From contig NZ_CANLEA010000002.1 of the NCBI RefSeq assembly GCF_947489565.1, forward strand, positions 62,001 to 126,000: DNA of 64,000 bases, given 5' to 3'. This DNA is from an uncultured Kordia sp. GTDB taxonomy: Bacteria > Bacteroidota > Bacteroidia > Flavobacteriales > Flavobacteriaceae. The notes under the pieces were generated by a model, which made no database searches, was not told the origin of the DNA, and saw only the letters and a list, made by a program, of their open reading frames with translations. Of this stretch, positions 1 through 8,397 are shown piece after piece. How positions within the stretch are numbered: the first letter of the stretch is position 1; every line of letters begins with the position of its first letter. The position numbers and the translations under genes were made by a program.

Positions 1-431
1 GCTTGGTCTTTAAATATGTTTGCCATGCCTTCCTCATTCTTTTTTCCTAAAAAGCCTTCATAGATATATTTATATCCATCATACACCAAAAAATGTCTTA
101 ATTCGTCTTCAGACTTATCCCATTTAGGTTCAAACGTTTTATATGCTTCATTGGTGACTACTGCTTCTTCTGGAAGTAAAGAAAAAGGTAATTTTTGCGA
201 ATAGTCATCGAAAAACTTTTTGTGAAATTTTTCTAGCATTGGTGTTAAATTAAAATCACGATTGTCACTTAAATTTAGAACCGCCTCGATGAGTCCTTCG
301 TTTCCAAGTCCTAATTCTTCGAAACCAATTATTTTATCGGTATAAAATGATACCACTGCAACTTTCTTATCTTGAGAAAAAGATAGTGATGCATAAAGAA
401 TACATAATAATAGCGTAATGTTTTTTTTCAT
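1..431 (-). CDS. Secreted protein of unknown function, C-terminus cut by window edge
   Basis: Translating the minus strand from the ATG at 431 gives an open frame to the window edge (143 codons seen). It starts with a Sec signal peptide (MKKNITLLLCILYASLSFSQ, probable cleavage after SFSQ), then a soluble region starting DKKVAVVSFYTDKIIGFEEL that is rich in aromatic and charged residues. I recognise no domain. It is divergent from the lipoprotein gene at 637, with about 205 AT-rich bases between them. The signal peptide and continuous frame make it a real gene; function unknown. Confidence 0.75.
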   Translation of the reverse strand, partial: MKKNITLLLCILYASLSFSQDKKVAVVSFYTDKIIGFEELGLGNEGLIEAVLNLSDNRDFNLTPMLEKFHKKFFDDYSQKLPFSLLPEEAVVTNEAYKTFEPKWDKSEDELRHFLVYDGYKYIYEGFLGKKNEEGMANIFKDQ

Positions 432-636
432 GTTATTGTTTTTTGATTGTTGATAAAACTATGATAATCTAAACTCGCATCAAAACAGATCTGCAACTTA
501 AATTCACATCTAATATATTTTTTCGAGAAGTAACAAAAATGATGCCTTAATTAATTTTCTTTGATTTTTCAATCAGATTGTTATAGCTTTAAAGACAACT
601 CTTTCAATAGAATAGCACCCATTAAGTCCTAGAAAA

Positions 637-1437
637 ATGAAATTAAAAACCATACTCCTACTTGCCATATTCATATCCATGATTGGATGTAAACAACAAG
701 AACAAAAAAAAGAAAACACCTCCAAATCCACTTTGGAAATACCTCAACCTGAAAAAACTTCTAGTCATTTAACCAATTGGAAAAACGCCATTAATAGTTA
801 TAACCGTAATGCACTCAGAAATACTTATGAGACAAATGCTGTCAAAATTATTTCTGCCGATAATATTCTAACTAGTACTTCGGAAATTGCCAATTATTAT
901 GGAATACAAAAGGACAAAATCACTTCTGTGGAATCGCTCTTTAGTGTAGAAGCAAATAAAAAAAGAGGTATAACCTATGAGATAGTTCGTTATACATTAG
1001 ACAATCAAACAGCACATATTCAAATTGTAATTTGGAAAACAAAAGATGAAAAAGTAATTCGTGAATTTGAATTTACCGAAACATATACTGCTGCTGAGGT
1101 TAATTCCTCGGAAATTGCAAAAAGGCGAAAATTATGGATGGAGCTTTGCAATGCGCACAATGCTGAAAATCTTGTAAAACAACTCTATAGTAAGAATACG
1201 ATGTATTTTAATCATAAACCTTTAATACAAGGAACAGAAGCACTAACTAAAGAATATAATTATATGAATAATGAAAACTATTCTTTACAACTTGATCCAC
1301 TAAAACTAGCAATTGTGAATGCTAATTTTGCCTTTGAAATTGGACAATGTAGCGGAGGTTATGGAGGAAAATATATTCTTGTTTGGAAAAAAGAAGCAGA
1401 CGGAAATTGGTATGTGTATATTGATTCAAATATTTAA
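637..1437 (+). CDS. Lipoprotein with two NTF2/SnoaL-like domains
   Basis: 266 residues. The N-terminus is a lipoprotein signal peptide with lipobox ISMIGC (Cys18) followed by a Lys/Glu-rich tether, so the mature protein should be anchored in a membrane facing the periplasm. Two repeated halves follow (about 45-150 and 165-266), each starting with a helix of the type WKNAINSYNRNALRNTY / LWMELCNAHNAENLVKQLY and ending in a WKKEADGNWYVYIDSN-like strand. This is the usual appearance of DUF4440/SnoaL-like NTF2 folds. Such domains bind small ligands or act as enzyme-like scaffolds; no substrate can be assigned. It is convergent with the TauE/SafE-like gene, with only 7 bp between stops. Confidence 0.7.
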   Translation: MKLKTILLLAIFISMIGCKQQEQKKENTSKSTLEIPQPEKTSSHLTNWKNAINSYNRNALRNTYETNAVKIISADNILTSTSEIANYYGIQKDKITSVESLFSVEANKKRGITYEIVRYTLDNQTAHIQIVIWKTKDEKVIREFEFTETYTAAEVNSSEIAKRRKLWMELCNAHNAENLVKQLYSKNTMYFNHKPLIQGTEALTKEYNYMNNENYSLQLDPLKLAIVNANFAFEIGQCSGGYGGKYILVWKKEADGNWYVYIDSNI

Positions 1438-1444
1438 ATTCAGC

Positions 1445-2146
1445 TTAATGACAATTCATGGTATTGGTTACCATACCAACATTTGGCTTCGGAGAAATGT
1501 ACGGAATTCCTAAACCTAAACCACGAAGAATAAACAACATTCCAATGATAACGACAAAAATTGGAATTGCTTTTTGAATACGTTGTTTGATGGTTGTATT
1601 GAGGAATTTTCCAAGGTAAATCGCTGTCGTCATTAACGGAATGGTTCCTAAGCCAAAAAAGAGCATATATAAACTTCCTTCGAGCATATTTCCGGTGGCT
1701 ACGGCTCCAAAAACTGCCATATAGACCAATCCGCAAGGGAGAAATCCGTTTAAAAATCCGATTGTAAAAAAAGTATCTAAAGTCTTCTTTTTGAACTGTT
1801 TTCCTAAACTCGATTTGACTTTAGAGATGATTTTGAAAATAGGTTTTGAAAAATTGTACTTGCTAATTGTTTTGTACGGAATCAGCATCACCACAATCAT
1901 TAAAATTCCAATAGCAATAGACAAACGTTGTTGCATTCCGAAGATGTACAAGCTTTTTCCGAGCAGTCCAAAAATAAATCCGATCGTAGCATACGAAAGT
2001 AACCGTCCAATATGGTAAAGTAGAATTTGCGCTGCTTTTTTATACGTATTCGTACGATCTACAGGCAACATAAAAGCAATTGGTCCGCACATGCCTACAC
2101 AGTGTAAACTTCCTAATAATCCTAATATAAAACCTGCAACAATCAT
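1445..2146 (-). CDS. Sulfite exporter TauE/SafE family membrane protein of the cbb3 locus
   Basis: About 233 residues with six or so hydrophobic helices. The start MIVAGFILGLLGSLHCVGMC and the Gly/Pro-rich repeat GFLNGFLPCGLVYMAVFGA are typical of the TauE/SafE-like (DUF2892-adjacent, HMA-type) proteins that accompany cbb3 oxidase genes in Bacteroidota. The conserved HCVGMCGP and LPCG cysteines suggest metal, probably copper, handling during oxidase assembly; that is inference. I prefer the ATG at 2146, which starts right at the first helix; an in-frame GTG at 2176 would add ten polar residues. It is the last gene of the ccoS-to-ccoH direction and lies 94 bp after ccoH, with a small palindrome between. 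Confidence 0.8.
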   Translation of the reverse strand: MIVAGFILGLLGSLHCVGMCGPIAFMLPVDRTNTYKKAAQILLYHIGRLLSYATIGFIFGLLGKSLYIFGMQQRLSIAIGILMIVVMLIPYKTISKYNFSKPIFKIISKVKSSLGKQFKKKTLDTFFTIGFLNGFLPCGLVYMAVFGAVATGNMLEGSLYMLFFGLGTIPLMTTAIYLGKFLNTTIKQRIQKAIPIFVVIIGMLFILRGLGLGIPYISPKPNVGMVTNTMNCH

Positions 2147-2205
2147 TATAAAAATTTTATTTTTATAATTCCGCACTTGATGCGAAATCTACTTCGTAAC
2201 ACATT

Positions 2206-2230
2206 GGATTCCTGTCTACGCAAGAATGAC
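2206..2230. repeat. Short intergenic palindrome of the 'ATTCCTG...CAAGAAT' type
   Basis: Between ccoH and the TauE-like gene lies GATTCCTG-TCTACG-CAAGAATGAC, an imperfect inverted repeat (7-bp arms, one mismatch). It resembles dispersed intergenic palindromes seen in many low-GC genomes. It could form a small hairpin in the ccoH-TauE transcript. Whether it is repeated in this genome cannot be tested here. Confidence 0.45.
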
Positions 2231-2239
2231 AATCTATAT

Positions 2240-2686
2240 CTAATAATTAATTTCTTCCTTAAACAAATAATCCGTGTTGTTATAACTCCAATCTACTTGA
2301 ATGTTCCAACGACCATCTAACAAACGATTGTCAGGTATGAGCAATGTGTGATGAGATAATGAAATCGGAATTTCGAAATCAAATTGTTTGTTTGATGGTC
2401 GATATAGGAACACGTTTCCTTTTATTTTTTGAATGTCAAACGCTGAAGGAAACTTAATTTGTATGCCTGAATTTGTATGTGTTAAGCGTATATTTTCTGT
2501 TAATTTTTGTGCGTTGCGTTGTTTGTCAATACTCGATTGATATTGCAATTCTTCTTCGTAGTAGGAATCGGTCACCAAATCATGATCGTACTTGGATTGC
2601 ACATTCATATTCACAATGAAATACATGATAAAGCTAATAAATGCGATAAACGCGATTACAATTCCTGTTCCCCAATTTATTTTCAT
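2240..2686 (-). CDS. ccoH: FixH/CcoH family cbb3 oxidase assembly protein
   Basis: 148 residues: one N-terminal transmembrane helix (about 7-27, GIVIAFIAFISFIMYFIV), then a periplasmic domain. The segment VTDSYYEEELQYQSSIDKQRNAQKL is the characteristic FixH signature region, followed by a beta-rich domain ending RWNIQVDWSYNNTDYLFKEE. CcoH stabilises the assembling cbb3 oxidase, probably with the CcoI copper ATPase. It lies downstream of ccoG in the same direction but across a 360-bp repeat-bearing gap, wider than usual within a cco operon. Length fits the family. Confidence 0.9.
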   Translation of the reverse strand: MKINWGTGIVIAFIAFISFIMYFIVNMNVQSKYDHDLVTDSYYEEELQYQSSIDKQRNAQKLTENIRLTHTNSGIQIKFPSAFDIQKIKGNVFLYRPSNKQFDFEIPISLSHHTLLIPDNRLLDGRWNIQVDWSYNNTDYLFKEEINY

Positions 2687-3046
2687 CTTTTCGTTTTTTA
2701 TATTTTTTATGGCATTTCCTCCGATTCCTCTTCGGTCAGGCTATCGGCTATATCTTTTTTTGATTCGTCATTGCGAGACAAATTTTAATTTGTTGTGACA
2801 ATTTGTTTCTCTAAAAACAGCTTACTTCGTCGCAAACTCCTCGTAATGACGTTTCATATTAAAAAAAGGATGCCGCCTCTATCCTTAATGCAATTCTCGT
2901 TTCAAAGCTGTTCTCGATACTATTTTGTCTGTTTCAACTGCACTCAACATGACAAAATCACTCGAATTGACGTTTGCGAACAACAAACATCACCAACACC
3001 TAACACCCAACACCTAAGACCCAAAACCTAAGACCTAAGACCTAAT
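2687..3046. other. 360-bp non-coding gap between ccoG and ccoH with degenerate repeats
   Basis: No credible coding frame: the short frames present show no family resemblance. It holds an inverted repeat (CGTCATTGCGA at 2766-2776 and TCGTAATGACG at 2841-2851) and, at about 2990-3045 directly after the ccoG stop, a low-complexity stretch of ACCTAACACC/AAGACCT-type units (AAGACCT repeated at 3030-3043). Transcription of ccoH must either read through this or start inside it; I could not identify a convincing promoter. Confidence 0.6.
2766..2851. repeat. REP/MITE-like intergenic repeat, 11-bp terminal inverted repeats
   Basis: CGTCATTGCGA at the left end and TCGTAATGACG at the right end are inverted copies with one mismatch, enclosing about 64 bp that includes CTTCGTCGCAAACTCC. 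This 'GTCATTGCGAG ... CTTCGTCGC ... CTCGCAATGAC' appearance is a well-known type of dispersed intergenic repeat in Bacteroidota and other genomes. The copy is degenerate, consistent with an old insertion in the cco operon. Confidence 0.5.
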
Positions 3047-4471
3047 TTAGTTATAACTCGACGGCCCAAGAAATCTTACGGAAGTCGTTTCTATCAGTTT
3101 TCCTTCGCTATAGACTTCAATCGTCAGGTTTCGTTTTCCATTTTCAATTTGATGTTCTGGGATTTCTATAAACATCGTTCCTTCTGCTATTCCTTGTTTT
3201 GGAATTACAAATTCGTTGCTGGTAGACACGAGTTTTATCGTTCCTGGTACTTTTCGTATTCTAAATTCTACATGCGGAATGTTTTCTGTGGTTTTGTTGA
3301 TGACTTTGTATGTGAACACATTGCTTATAATGTCGTTCGCTTTTCGTTCATATAATTGCCCGCGTAATCGTAAAATATTTGCTTCTACATCGTTTCGCAA
3401 TAATAACATTCCAACTAATATTCCGATTAAAATGACCAATACTGCGGTATATCCTTTTAATCGCGGTGTAAATTTGAATTTTTCTTTGTTTTCAATACCT
3501 GCTTCACTGTCATAACGAATCAATCCTTTTGGTAAGTTTACCTTTTCCATAATGGTATCGCATTCATCAATACACGCGGTACAGTTGACACATTCGAGTT
3601 GTGTTCCATTTCGAATGTCAATTCCGGTAGGACATACATTTACACATTGAAAACAATCAATACAATCGCCAAAACCTAATTCGTATCTGTCTTCATTTTT
3701 ACGGAATTTTTTACGTCCATTTTCACCTTCTCCACGTTTATGATCATACGCAACTACAATAGATTTTTCATCGAGTAATACACCTTGCAATCTTCCGTAA
3801 GGACATGCTATAATACAAACCTGCTCACGAAACCATGCAAAGACAAAGTAGAATACGGCTGTAAATATGAGTAGCGGAAATAAGGTTCCTAAATGCTTAA
3901 AAGGACCATCCAAAATATCTTGAATGAGTGCGTCACTTCCTATCAAATATGCTAAAAACACATTCGCTATTGCAAAAGAAATTACTAAAAAAATGAACCA
4001 TTTTAGCAGTCGTTTTTTAATTTTTTCAGCATTCCATTTTTGTTTGTCTAAACGAATTTGTTTCCCTCGATCGCCTTCAATCCAATATTCAATACGTCGA
4101 AAGACCATTTCCATGAAAATGGTTTGTGGACACATCCAACCGCAAAATATACGTCCAAAAGCGACCGTAAATAGTGTGATGAAAATGACGCCAATAATCA
4201 TAGAAATCACCATCAAATGAAAGTCCTGTGGCCAAAATGGAAATCCGAAAATATTGAAACGACGTTCCAACACATTGAACAGTAAAAATTGATTTCCATT
4301 AATTTTTACAAAAGGAGCAGCAAATAAGAAGAGTAGCAATACATAACTAACAATCTTTCGCCATTCATAATATTTGCCGCTCGGTTTTTTTGGATACACC
4401 CAAGCACGTTTTCCTTCATCATTGATGGTTCCGAGGGAATCTCTGAATTTTTCGTTTTCTGGTGTTTCCAC
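3047..4471 (-). CDS. ccoG: Cytochrome c oxidase accessory protein CcoG (FixG/RdxA family)
   Basis: 474 residues. About five transmembrane helices, the CGWMCPQTIFMEM motif near residues 110-122, then two [4Fe-4S] cysteine clusters at about 270-305 (CIDCFQCVNVCP and CVNCTACIDECD), and a C-terminal immunoglobulin-like FixG domain (about 355-470). CcoG is a membrane iron-sulfur protein implicated in copper reduction for cbb3 oxidase biogenesis. It starts 20 bp after the ccoP stop, so it is transcribed with ccoNO, ccoQ and ccoP. Length and motif order are standard. Confidence 0.95.
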   Translation of the reverse strand: METPENEKFRDSLGTINDEGKRAWVYPKKPSGKYYEWRKIVSYVLLLFLFAAPFVKINGNQFLLFNVLERRFNIFGFPFWPQDFHLMVISMIIGVIFITLFTVAFGRIFCGWMCPQTIFMEMVFRRIEYWIEGDRGKQIRLDKQKWNAEKIKKRLLKWFIFLVISFAIANVFLAYLIGSDALIQDILDGPFKHLGTLFPLLIFTAVFYFVFAWFREQVCIIACPYGRLQGVLLDEKSIVVAYDHKRGEGENGRKKFRKNEDRYELGFGDCIDCFQCVNVCPTGIDIRNGTQLECVNCTACIDECDTIMEKVNLPKGLIRYDSEAGIENKEKFKFTPRLKGYTAVLVILIGILVGMLLLRNDVEANILRLRGQLYERKANDIISNVFTYKVINKTTENIPHVEFRIRKVPGTIKLVSTSNEFVIPKQGIAEGTMFIEIPEHQIENGKRNLTIEVYSEGKLIETTSVRFLGPSSYN

Positions 4472-4490
4472 AATGTGTTTTTTTATTTGA

Positions 4491-5444
4491 TTATTTGACT
4501 TCCTCAGTTTCTATTTTTACAGAGTCATTGACTTTTTCATCGTTGATTTTCTCTGTTGGAGTTGACGTTTCCCAAATGTCTCCTTCTGGCTTTTTGGCGC
4601 CTTCCGCAGGTGTTGTTCCTTGAAAGGTGAGCACATAACTTGCCACTTGCTGAATTTGTTTAGGTTTTAGTCCAGCTTTTGACCATGCTGCCATTCCTTT
4701 TCCTGGTCGTCCTCCTAGTGAAATAGTTTTGAATATATTTTTAATTCCGCCACCTAAAATCCAGTTTTTATCGGTTAAGTTTGGACCAATTCCTCCTCCT
4801 CCGTCTATTCTGTGGCAGGAAATACAACTTTTTGAGTAGACCTGTTTTCCTGCACTAATATCAGATGCATCCGTCAATAATGTAACTGCATCATAGTCTA
4901 TTACATTGTTGGTATTCTTGGCGTTGTACAAGTCAATTTCAATTTGTGCTTCGACATATTCGCGTTCGAGTTCTACAAGTTGTCCTTCGCCGTCAAACAC
5001 ATGGTATTTTAGCATATAAAATACTGCAAATATGATAGAAGCGTAGAATCCGTACAACCACCATGGCGGTAAGTTATTGTCTAACTCTTTGATGCCGTCA
5101 TAGTTATGATCGAGGATGATTTCTGTTTCTTCCTCCACAGGTTTTGAGTCCATCAAACGATCATACAGTTTTTTAAGCTTTGTAAACTTTGGCTTTCTGG
5201 TTTTTACTTCCAGATAGCGTTCTTTACCTTTTTCATCTAAACTATTGAATAAGATATTTTCTACCGCGCCAATAATTCCTTCAATAGCAATTAGGATGAG
5301 TAATACGAGTAATAAAAACAGCATGATCATTGGATTTTCAATAAATGCTGGTTTATCTCCAGATTCAACAAAGTATTCGATTCCTATCATAATTAGGAAA
5401 AAAACGACGAGTACGCGTACCCAAGATGGAATTGAATTTCTCAT
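4491..5444 (-). CDS. ccoP: cbb3-type cytochrome c oxidase subunit III, single c-type heme
   Basis: 317 residues: two N-terminal transmembrane helices, a charged linker with EEETEIILDHNYDGIKELDNNLPPWW (the CcoP N-terminal domain signature), another helix (WLYGFYASIIFAVFYMLKY), and one cytochrome c domain with CISCH at about 208-212 and a distal GKGMAAW methionine. Only one CxxCH is present, whereas the proteobacterial subunit has two. It passes electrons to the CcoO/CcoN core. The start overlaps the ccoQ stop by 4 bp, indicating translational coupling. The C-terminus is an acidic low-complexity tail. Confidence 0.93.
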   Translation of the reverse strand: MRNSIPSWVRVLVVFFLIMIGIEYFVESGDKPAFIENPMIMLFLLLVLLILIAIEGIIGAVENILFNSLDEKGKERYLEVKTRKPKFTKLKKLYDRLMDSKPVEEETEIILDHNYDGIKELDNNLPPWWLYGFYASIIFAVFYMLKYHVFDGEGQLVELEREYVEAQIEIDLYNAKNTNNVIDYDAVTLLTDASDISAGKQVYSKSCISCHRIDGGGGIGPNLTDKNWILGGGIKNIFKTISLGGRPGKGMAAWSKAGLKPKQIQQVASYVLTFQGTTPAEGAKKPEGDIWETSTPTEKINDEKVNDSVKIETEEVK

Positions 5445-5629
5445 GATATTTGATTATTTTTTGGATTGTCTAATGGTATATTACTCACTTTCGTGATGTA
5501 TTCTTTTTTGGCAGTCACAACCCACCAAAACAACACCACAAAAAAGGTAAAGAAGATGACTAAGGAAATCAGCGGATAAATCTCAATTCCCGTAATGGTT
5601 TCCAAATGATTTTTTACATATTTCAACAT
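5441..5629 (-). CDS. ccoQ: CcoQ-like small subunit of cbb3 oxidase
   Basis: 62 residues with one transmembrane helix (ISLVIFFTFFVVLFWWVVTA) followed by the short basic motif KKEYI typical of CcoQ-type proteins. It lies between ccoNO and ccoP, 8 bp after the former and overlapping the latter by 4 bp. CcoQ stabilises the complex between CcoP and the core. Sequence conservation in this family is low, so the call rests mostly on position, size and topology. Confidence 0.85.
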   Translation of the reverse strand: MLKYVKNHLETITGIEIYPLISLVIFFTFFVVLFWWVVTAKKEYITKVSNIPLDNPKNNQIS

Positions 5630-5637
5630 GATATTTA

Positions 5638-7842
5638 CTATTTATTTTCTGATGTTAGCTTTTGTGAATCTTTTACTTTTATGTCTGTTCCCAATCGTTG
5701 CAAATAGGCAATTAAGGCAACGATTTCACGATCTTTAATCTCTATAAATTCTGTTCCTTCTGCGGCTGCTTTTTCGCTACCAGTTTTGAACGATTTTAAT
5801 AAGTCAGGATCTTCTTTTAAGTTTTCAACAATTCCTTCGGCTTGCTCTTCCATGTATTGCAAAGCTTTTTCTATTTCTTCTTCGGTATATGGAACGCCCA
5901 AGGTTACCATAGCGCGCATTTTGTCTTGTGTTCCCGATGTATCAAGTTCATCTCTAATCAACCAAGGATATGCTGGCATGATGGAGTTTTCTTCAATTCC
6001 TCTTGGATCATACATGTGTTTGTAATGCCAAGCATCATTTCGCAATCCGCCTTCTCGGTGCAAATCAGGTCCGGTACGTTTACTTCCCCATAAGAATGGA
6101 TGATCGTATACAAATTCTCCTGCTTTTGAATATTCACCGTAACGTTCTACTTCGCTTCTAAATGGACGAATCATTTGCGAGTGACAACCTACACAACCTT
6201 CTCGGATGTAAATATCTCTTCCTTCCAATTCTAATGGCGTATAGGGTTTGACTTCCGTAATGGTTGGAATATTTGAATCAATCATAATCGTCGGTACAAT
6301 TTGTACAATTCCACCAATTAAGATTGCAATCGTAGCATAAATAGTTAGTTTGATTGGCTTACGCTCTAACCAAGTGTGCCATCCTTCTCCTTTGGTACGT
6401 CTTTTAGAGACACGTTGCAATGCTGGCGCTTCTGCTAATTCATCCGTTACTTTATCTTTCGCTTTCACAATTGTCATTACAATGTTATAAGCTAAGATGA
6501 ACATTCCTATGATGAATAATGAACCTCCTATAGCACGCATCCAATACATTGGAATGATTTCCGTAACCGTTTCCAAGAAGTTTGGATATACTAAGTTTCC
6601 GTCTGGCGTAAATTGTTTCCACATGAATGCTTGGGTAAATCCTGCTACATACATTGGTAAGGCGTAAATCACAATTCCCAAGGTTCCAATCCAGAAGTGT
6701 GCATTTGCCAAACCTCTAGAGTATAGTTTTGTTTTAAATAATCTTGGCACTAACCAATAGATCATACCAAAGGTTAAGAAACCGTTCCAAGCCAAGGCGC
6801 CAACGTGTACGTGGGCAATCACCCAATCCGAGAAGTGTGCAATTGCATTTACATTTTTTAAGGATAATAATGGTCCTTCAAAGGTTGCCATACCATATCC
6901 TGTAATTGCTACTACCATGAATTTCAACACAGGATCGGTTCGTACTTTGTCCCAGGCTCCACGTAAAGTCAGTAATCCGTTGATCATTCCTCCCCAAGAA
7001 GGCATTAATAACATTACCGAGAAGGCAACTCCTAAGTTTTGTGCCCATTCAGGCAAGGCTGTATATAGTAAATGGTGTGGTCCTGCCCAGATATAGATAA
7101 AAATGAGCGACCAAAAGTGGACTATGGAAAGTCGATACGAATAAATAGGTCTGTTCGCAGCTTTAGGCACGAAGTAGTACATCAATCCTAAGAATGGTGT
7201 TGTAAGGAAGAACGCTACCGCATTGTGTCCGTACCACCATTGTACTAAGGCATCTTGCACACCTGCATATACAGAATAACTTTTTAAACCACTTACTGGC
7301 AATTCTAAACTATTAAATATGTGCAATACTGCGACTGTTACAAACGTTGCCAAATAGAACCAAACGGCCACGTATAAGTGACGTTGTCTTCTTTTTAGAA
7401 TCGTCCAAATCATATTCGCTCCAAAAGCAACCCAAATTACAGCAATGGCAATATCAAACGGCCATTCGAGTTCGGCATATTCTTTTGAGGTTGTGTAGCC
7501 TAATGGTAAGGTAATCGCAGCACCTACAATGATTAATTGCCATCCCCAAAAGTTGACTTTACTCAGGAAATCGCTTGCCATTCTTGTTTTTAATAATCGT
7601 TGAAGCGAATAGTAAACACCCGCAAAAATGGCGTTCCCCACAAAGGCAAAAATTACTGCATTTGTGTGTAGTGGACGTAAACGACCAAAACTCAGCCATG
7701 AAACACCTTCAAACCAAGTTGGAAACATGAATAAGAATGCTAGTAACAATCCTATTGCCATTCCCACAATTCCCCAAACTATGGTTGCATAGATGAAGTT
7801 TTTAACGATTTTATTATCGTAATAAAACTGTTGGATTTCCAT
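5638..7842 (-). CDS. ccoN: Fused cbb3 oxidase catalytic subunit CcoN-CcoO
   Basis: 734 residues. The N-terminal ~480 form the 12-helix CcoN heme-copper subunit; conserved pieces include LRPLHTNAVIFAFVGN (heme ligand His), WWYGHNAVAFFLTTPFLGLMY (copper B and cross-link His region), AGPHHLLY and IAHVHVGALAWNGFL. A hydrophobic linker leads to the CcoO cytochrome c domain with CVGCHSQMIRPFRSEVERYG at about 549 and the distal methionine near ENSIMPAYPWL. The fusion of CcoN and CcoO into one chain is usual in Bacteroidota. The enzyme reduces O2 with high affinity and pumps protons. It follows ccoS by 87 bp. Confidence 0.96.
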   Translation of the reverse strand: MEIQQFYYDNKIVKNFIYATIVWGIVGMAIGLLLAFLFMFPTWFEGVSWLSFGRLRPLHTNAVIFAFVGNAIFAGVYYSLQRLLKTRMASDFLSKVNFWGWQLIIVGAAITLPLGYTTSKEYAELEWPFDIAIAVIWVAFGANMIWTILKRRQRHLYVAVWFYLATFVTVAVLHIFNSLELPVSGLKSYSVYAGVQDALVQWWYGHNAVAFFLTTPFLGLMYYFVPKAANRPIYSYRLSIVHFWSLIFIYIWAGPHHLLYTALPEWAQNLGVAFSVMLLMPSWGGMINGLLTLRGAWDKVRTDPVLKFMVVAITGYGMATFEGPLLSLKNVNAIAHFSDWVIAHVHVGALAWNGFLTFGMIYWLVPRLFKTKLYSRGLANAHFWIGTLGIVIYALPMYVAGFTQAFMWKQFTPDGNLVYPNFLETVTEIIPMYWMRAIGGSLFIIGMFILAYNIVMTIVKAKDKVTDELAEAPALQRVSKRRTKGEGWHTWLERKPIKLTIYATIAILIGGIVQIVPTIMIDSNIPTITEVKPYTPLELEGRDIYIREGCVGCHSQMIRPFRSEVERYGEYSKAGEFVYDHPFLWGSKRTGPDLHREGGLRNDAWHYKHMYDPRGIEENSIMPAYPWLIRDELDTSGTQDKMRAMVTLGVPYTEEEIEKALQYMEEQAEGIVENLKEDPDLLKSFKTGSEKAAAEGTEFIEIKDREIVALIAYLQRLGTDIKVKDSQKLTSENK

Positions 7843-7929
7843 AATACTGTTTATTTATTTTATAGTTAGTTCTGTTTTTTTGACTCGATAATCGAGATTT
7901 AAATGCTCAACGTTTGCTTCGAAATATTT

Positions 7930-8130
7930 TTAATTGTTTCCATTGAATGCTTCGTGAACTTGCTCCGAAGTCGTTGACTCTTTTTTTACCAATTCATCTT
8001 CAAATAGCATGCGAACCGATGGTGTATAACTATCGTCAAATTGTCCGTTTTTTACCGCGAGGATAAAAGCGACAAAGAAGAGTATTGCGACCACAATACT
8101 GATGGTTAGTAAAACATATATAACACTCAT
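7930..8130 (-). CDS. ccoS: cbb3-type oxidase assembly protein CcoS
   Basis: 66 residues: a single N-terminal transmembrane helix followed by FILAVKNGQFDDSYTPSVRML, the family signature (normally GQFDDLxxPAxRML). CcoS is needed for cofactor insertion into the cbb3 core. It is the first gene of the cco transcription unit, with a consensus -7 element and an Fnr-type palindrome upstream. The C-terminal 20 residues are a polar extension without known role. Confidence 0.93.
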   Translation of the reverse strand: MSVIYVLLTISIVVAILFFVAFILAVKNGQFDDSYTPSVRMLFEDELVKKESTTSEQVHEAFNGNN

Positions 8131-8149
8131 ACCTATTGAAGTTATAGCC

Positions 8150-8157
8150 CAAAATTA
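8150..8157 (-). promoter_or_regulatory. -7 promoter element upstream of ccoS
   Basis: On the minus strand this reads TAATTTTG, an exact match to the Bacteroidota -7 consensus TAnnTTTG. It lies 20 bp upstream of the ccoS ATG, and its implied start site (about 8145) places the palindrome at 8180-8193 near -41, the class II activator position. Confidence 0.6.
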
Positions 8158-8179
8158 CTGTGGTGTACTTTCCTAAAAA

Positions 8180-8193
8180 ATGACTTTTATCAT
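8180..8193. promoter_or_regulatory. Crp/Fnr-type operator upstream of ccoS
   Basis: ATGAC-TTTT-ATCAT is a palindrome with perfect 5-bp complementary arms, similar in size and spacing to the Fnr box TTGAT-N4-ATCAA. The same arms occur at 12087-12100 beside the Crp/Fnr regulator gene. Its distance from the -7 element fits activation of the cco operon. Binding is inferred. Confidence 0.6.
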
Positions 8194-8210
8194 GTTTTGG
8201 ATTTATTTTT

Positions 8211-8264
8211 TTGAAATTGAAACTGAATTTGAGCTTGAAATTGAAGTTGAAACTGAAATTGAAG
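8211..8264. repeat. Nine tandem copies of a degenerate hexamer YTGARN
   Basis: The sequence runs as TTGAAA, TTGAAA, CTGAAT, TTGAGC, TTGAAA, TTGAAG, TTGAAA, CTGAAA, TTGAAG without gaps. It lies between the divergent S41 peptidase gene and ccoS, just upstream of the Fnr-type box. It looks like a microsatellite that may vary in copy number. Confidence 0.75.
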
Positions 8265-8397
8265 TGTTTGTATTTTATTTTTGAAAAACACACGCTTAGA
8301 AACCAATACTATATTTTCAGAAGATCATTGTATACTTGTAATTGTATACTGTGTATTTTCAGCAAAAAGAATAGAAATTTCTTTATAGAAACGATAT

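Noticed and set aside
1440-1736. Alternative frame inside the TauE/SafE-like gene
   Set aside because: No hydrophobic pattern or start context; the overlapping frame has the family motifs and continuous helices.
2949-2962. ATGACAAAATCACT as a further Fnr-type box upstream of ccoH
   Set aside because: Arms do not pair with a 4-bp spacer (would need 3) and it is about 260 bp from ccoH.
8036-8293. Minus-strand frame rich in Phe/Lys/Asn upstream of ccoS
   Set aside because: Its regular FNFNFKLKFSFNFK pattern is a translation of the hexamer repeat and it overlaps ccoS in another frame.
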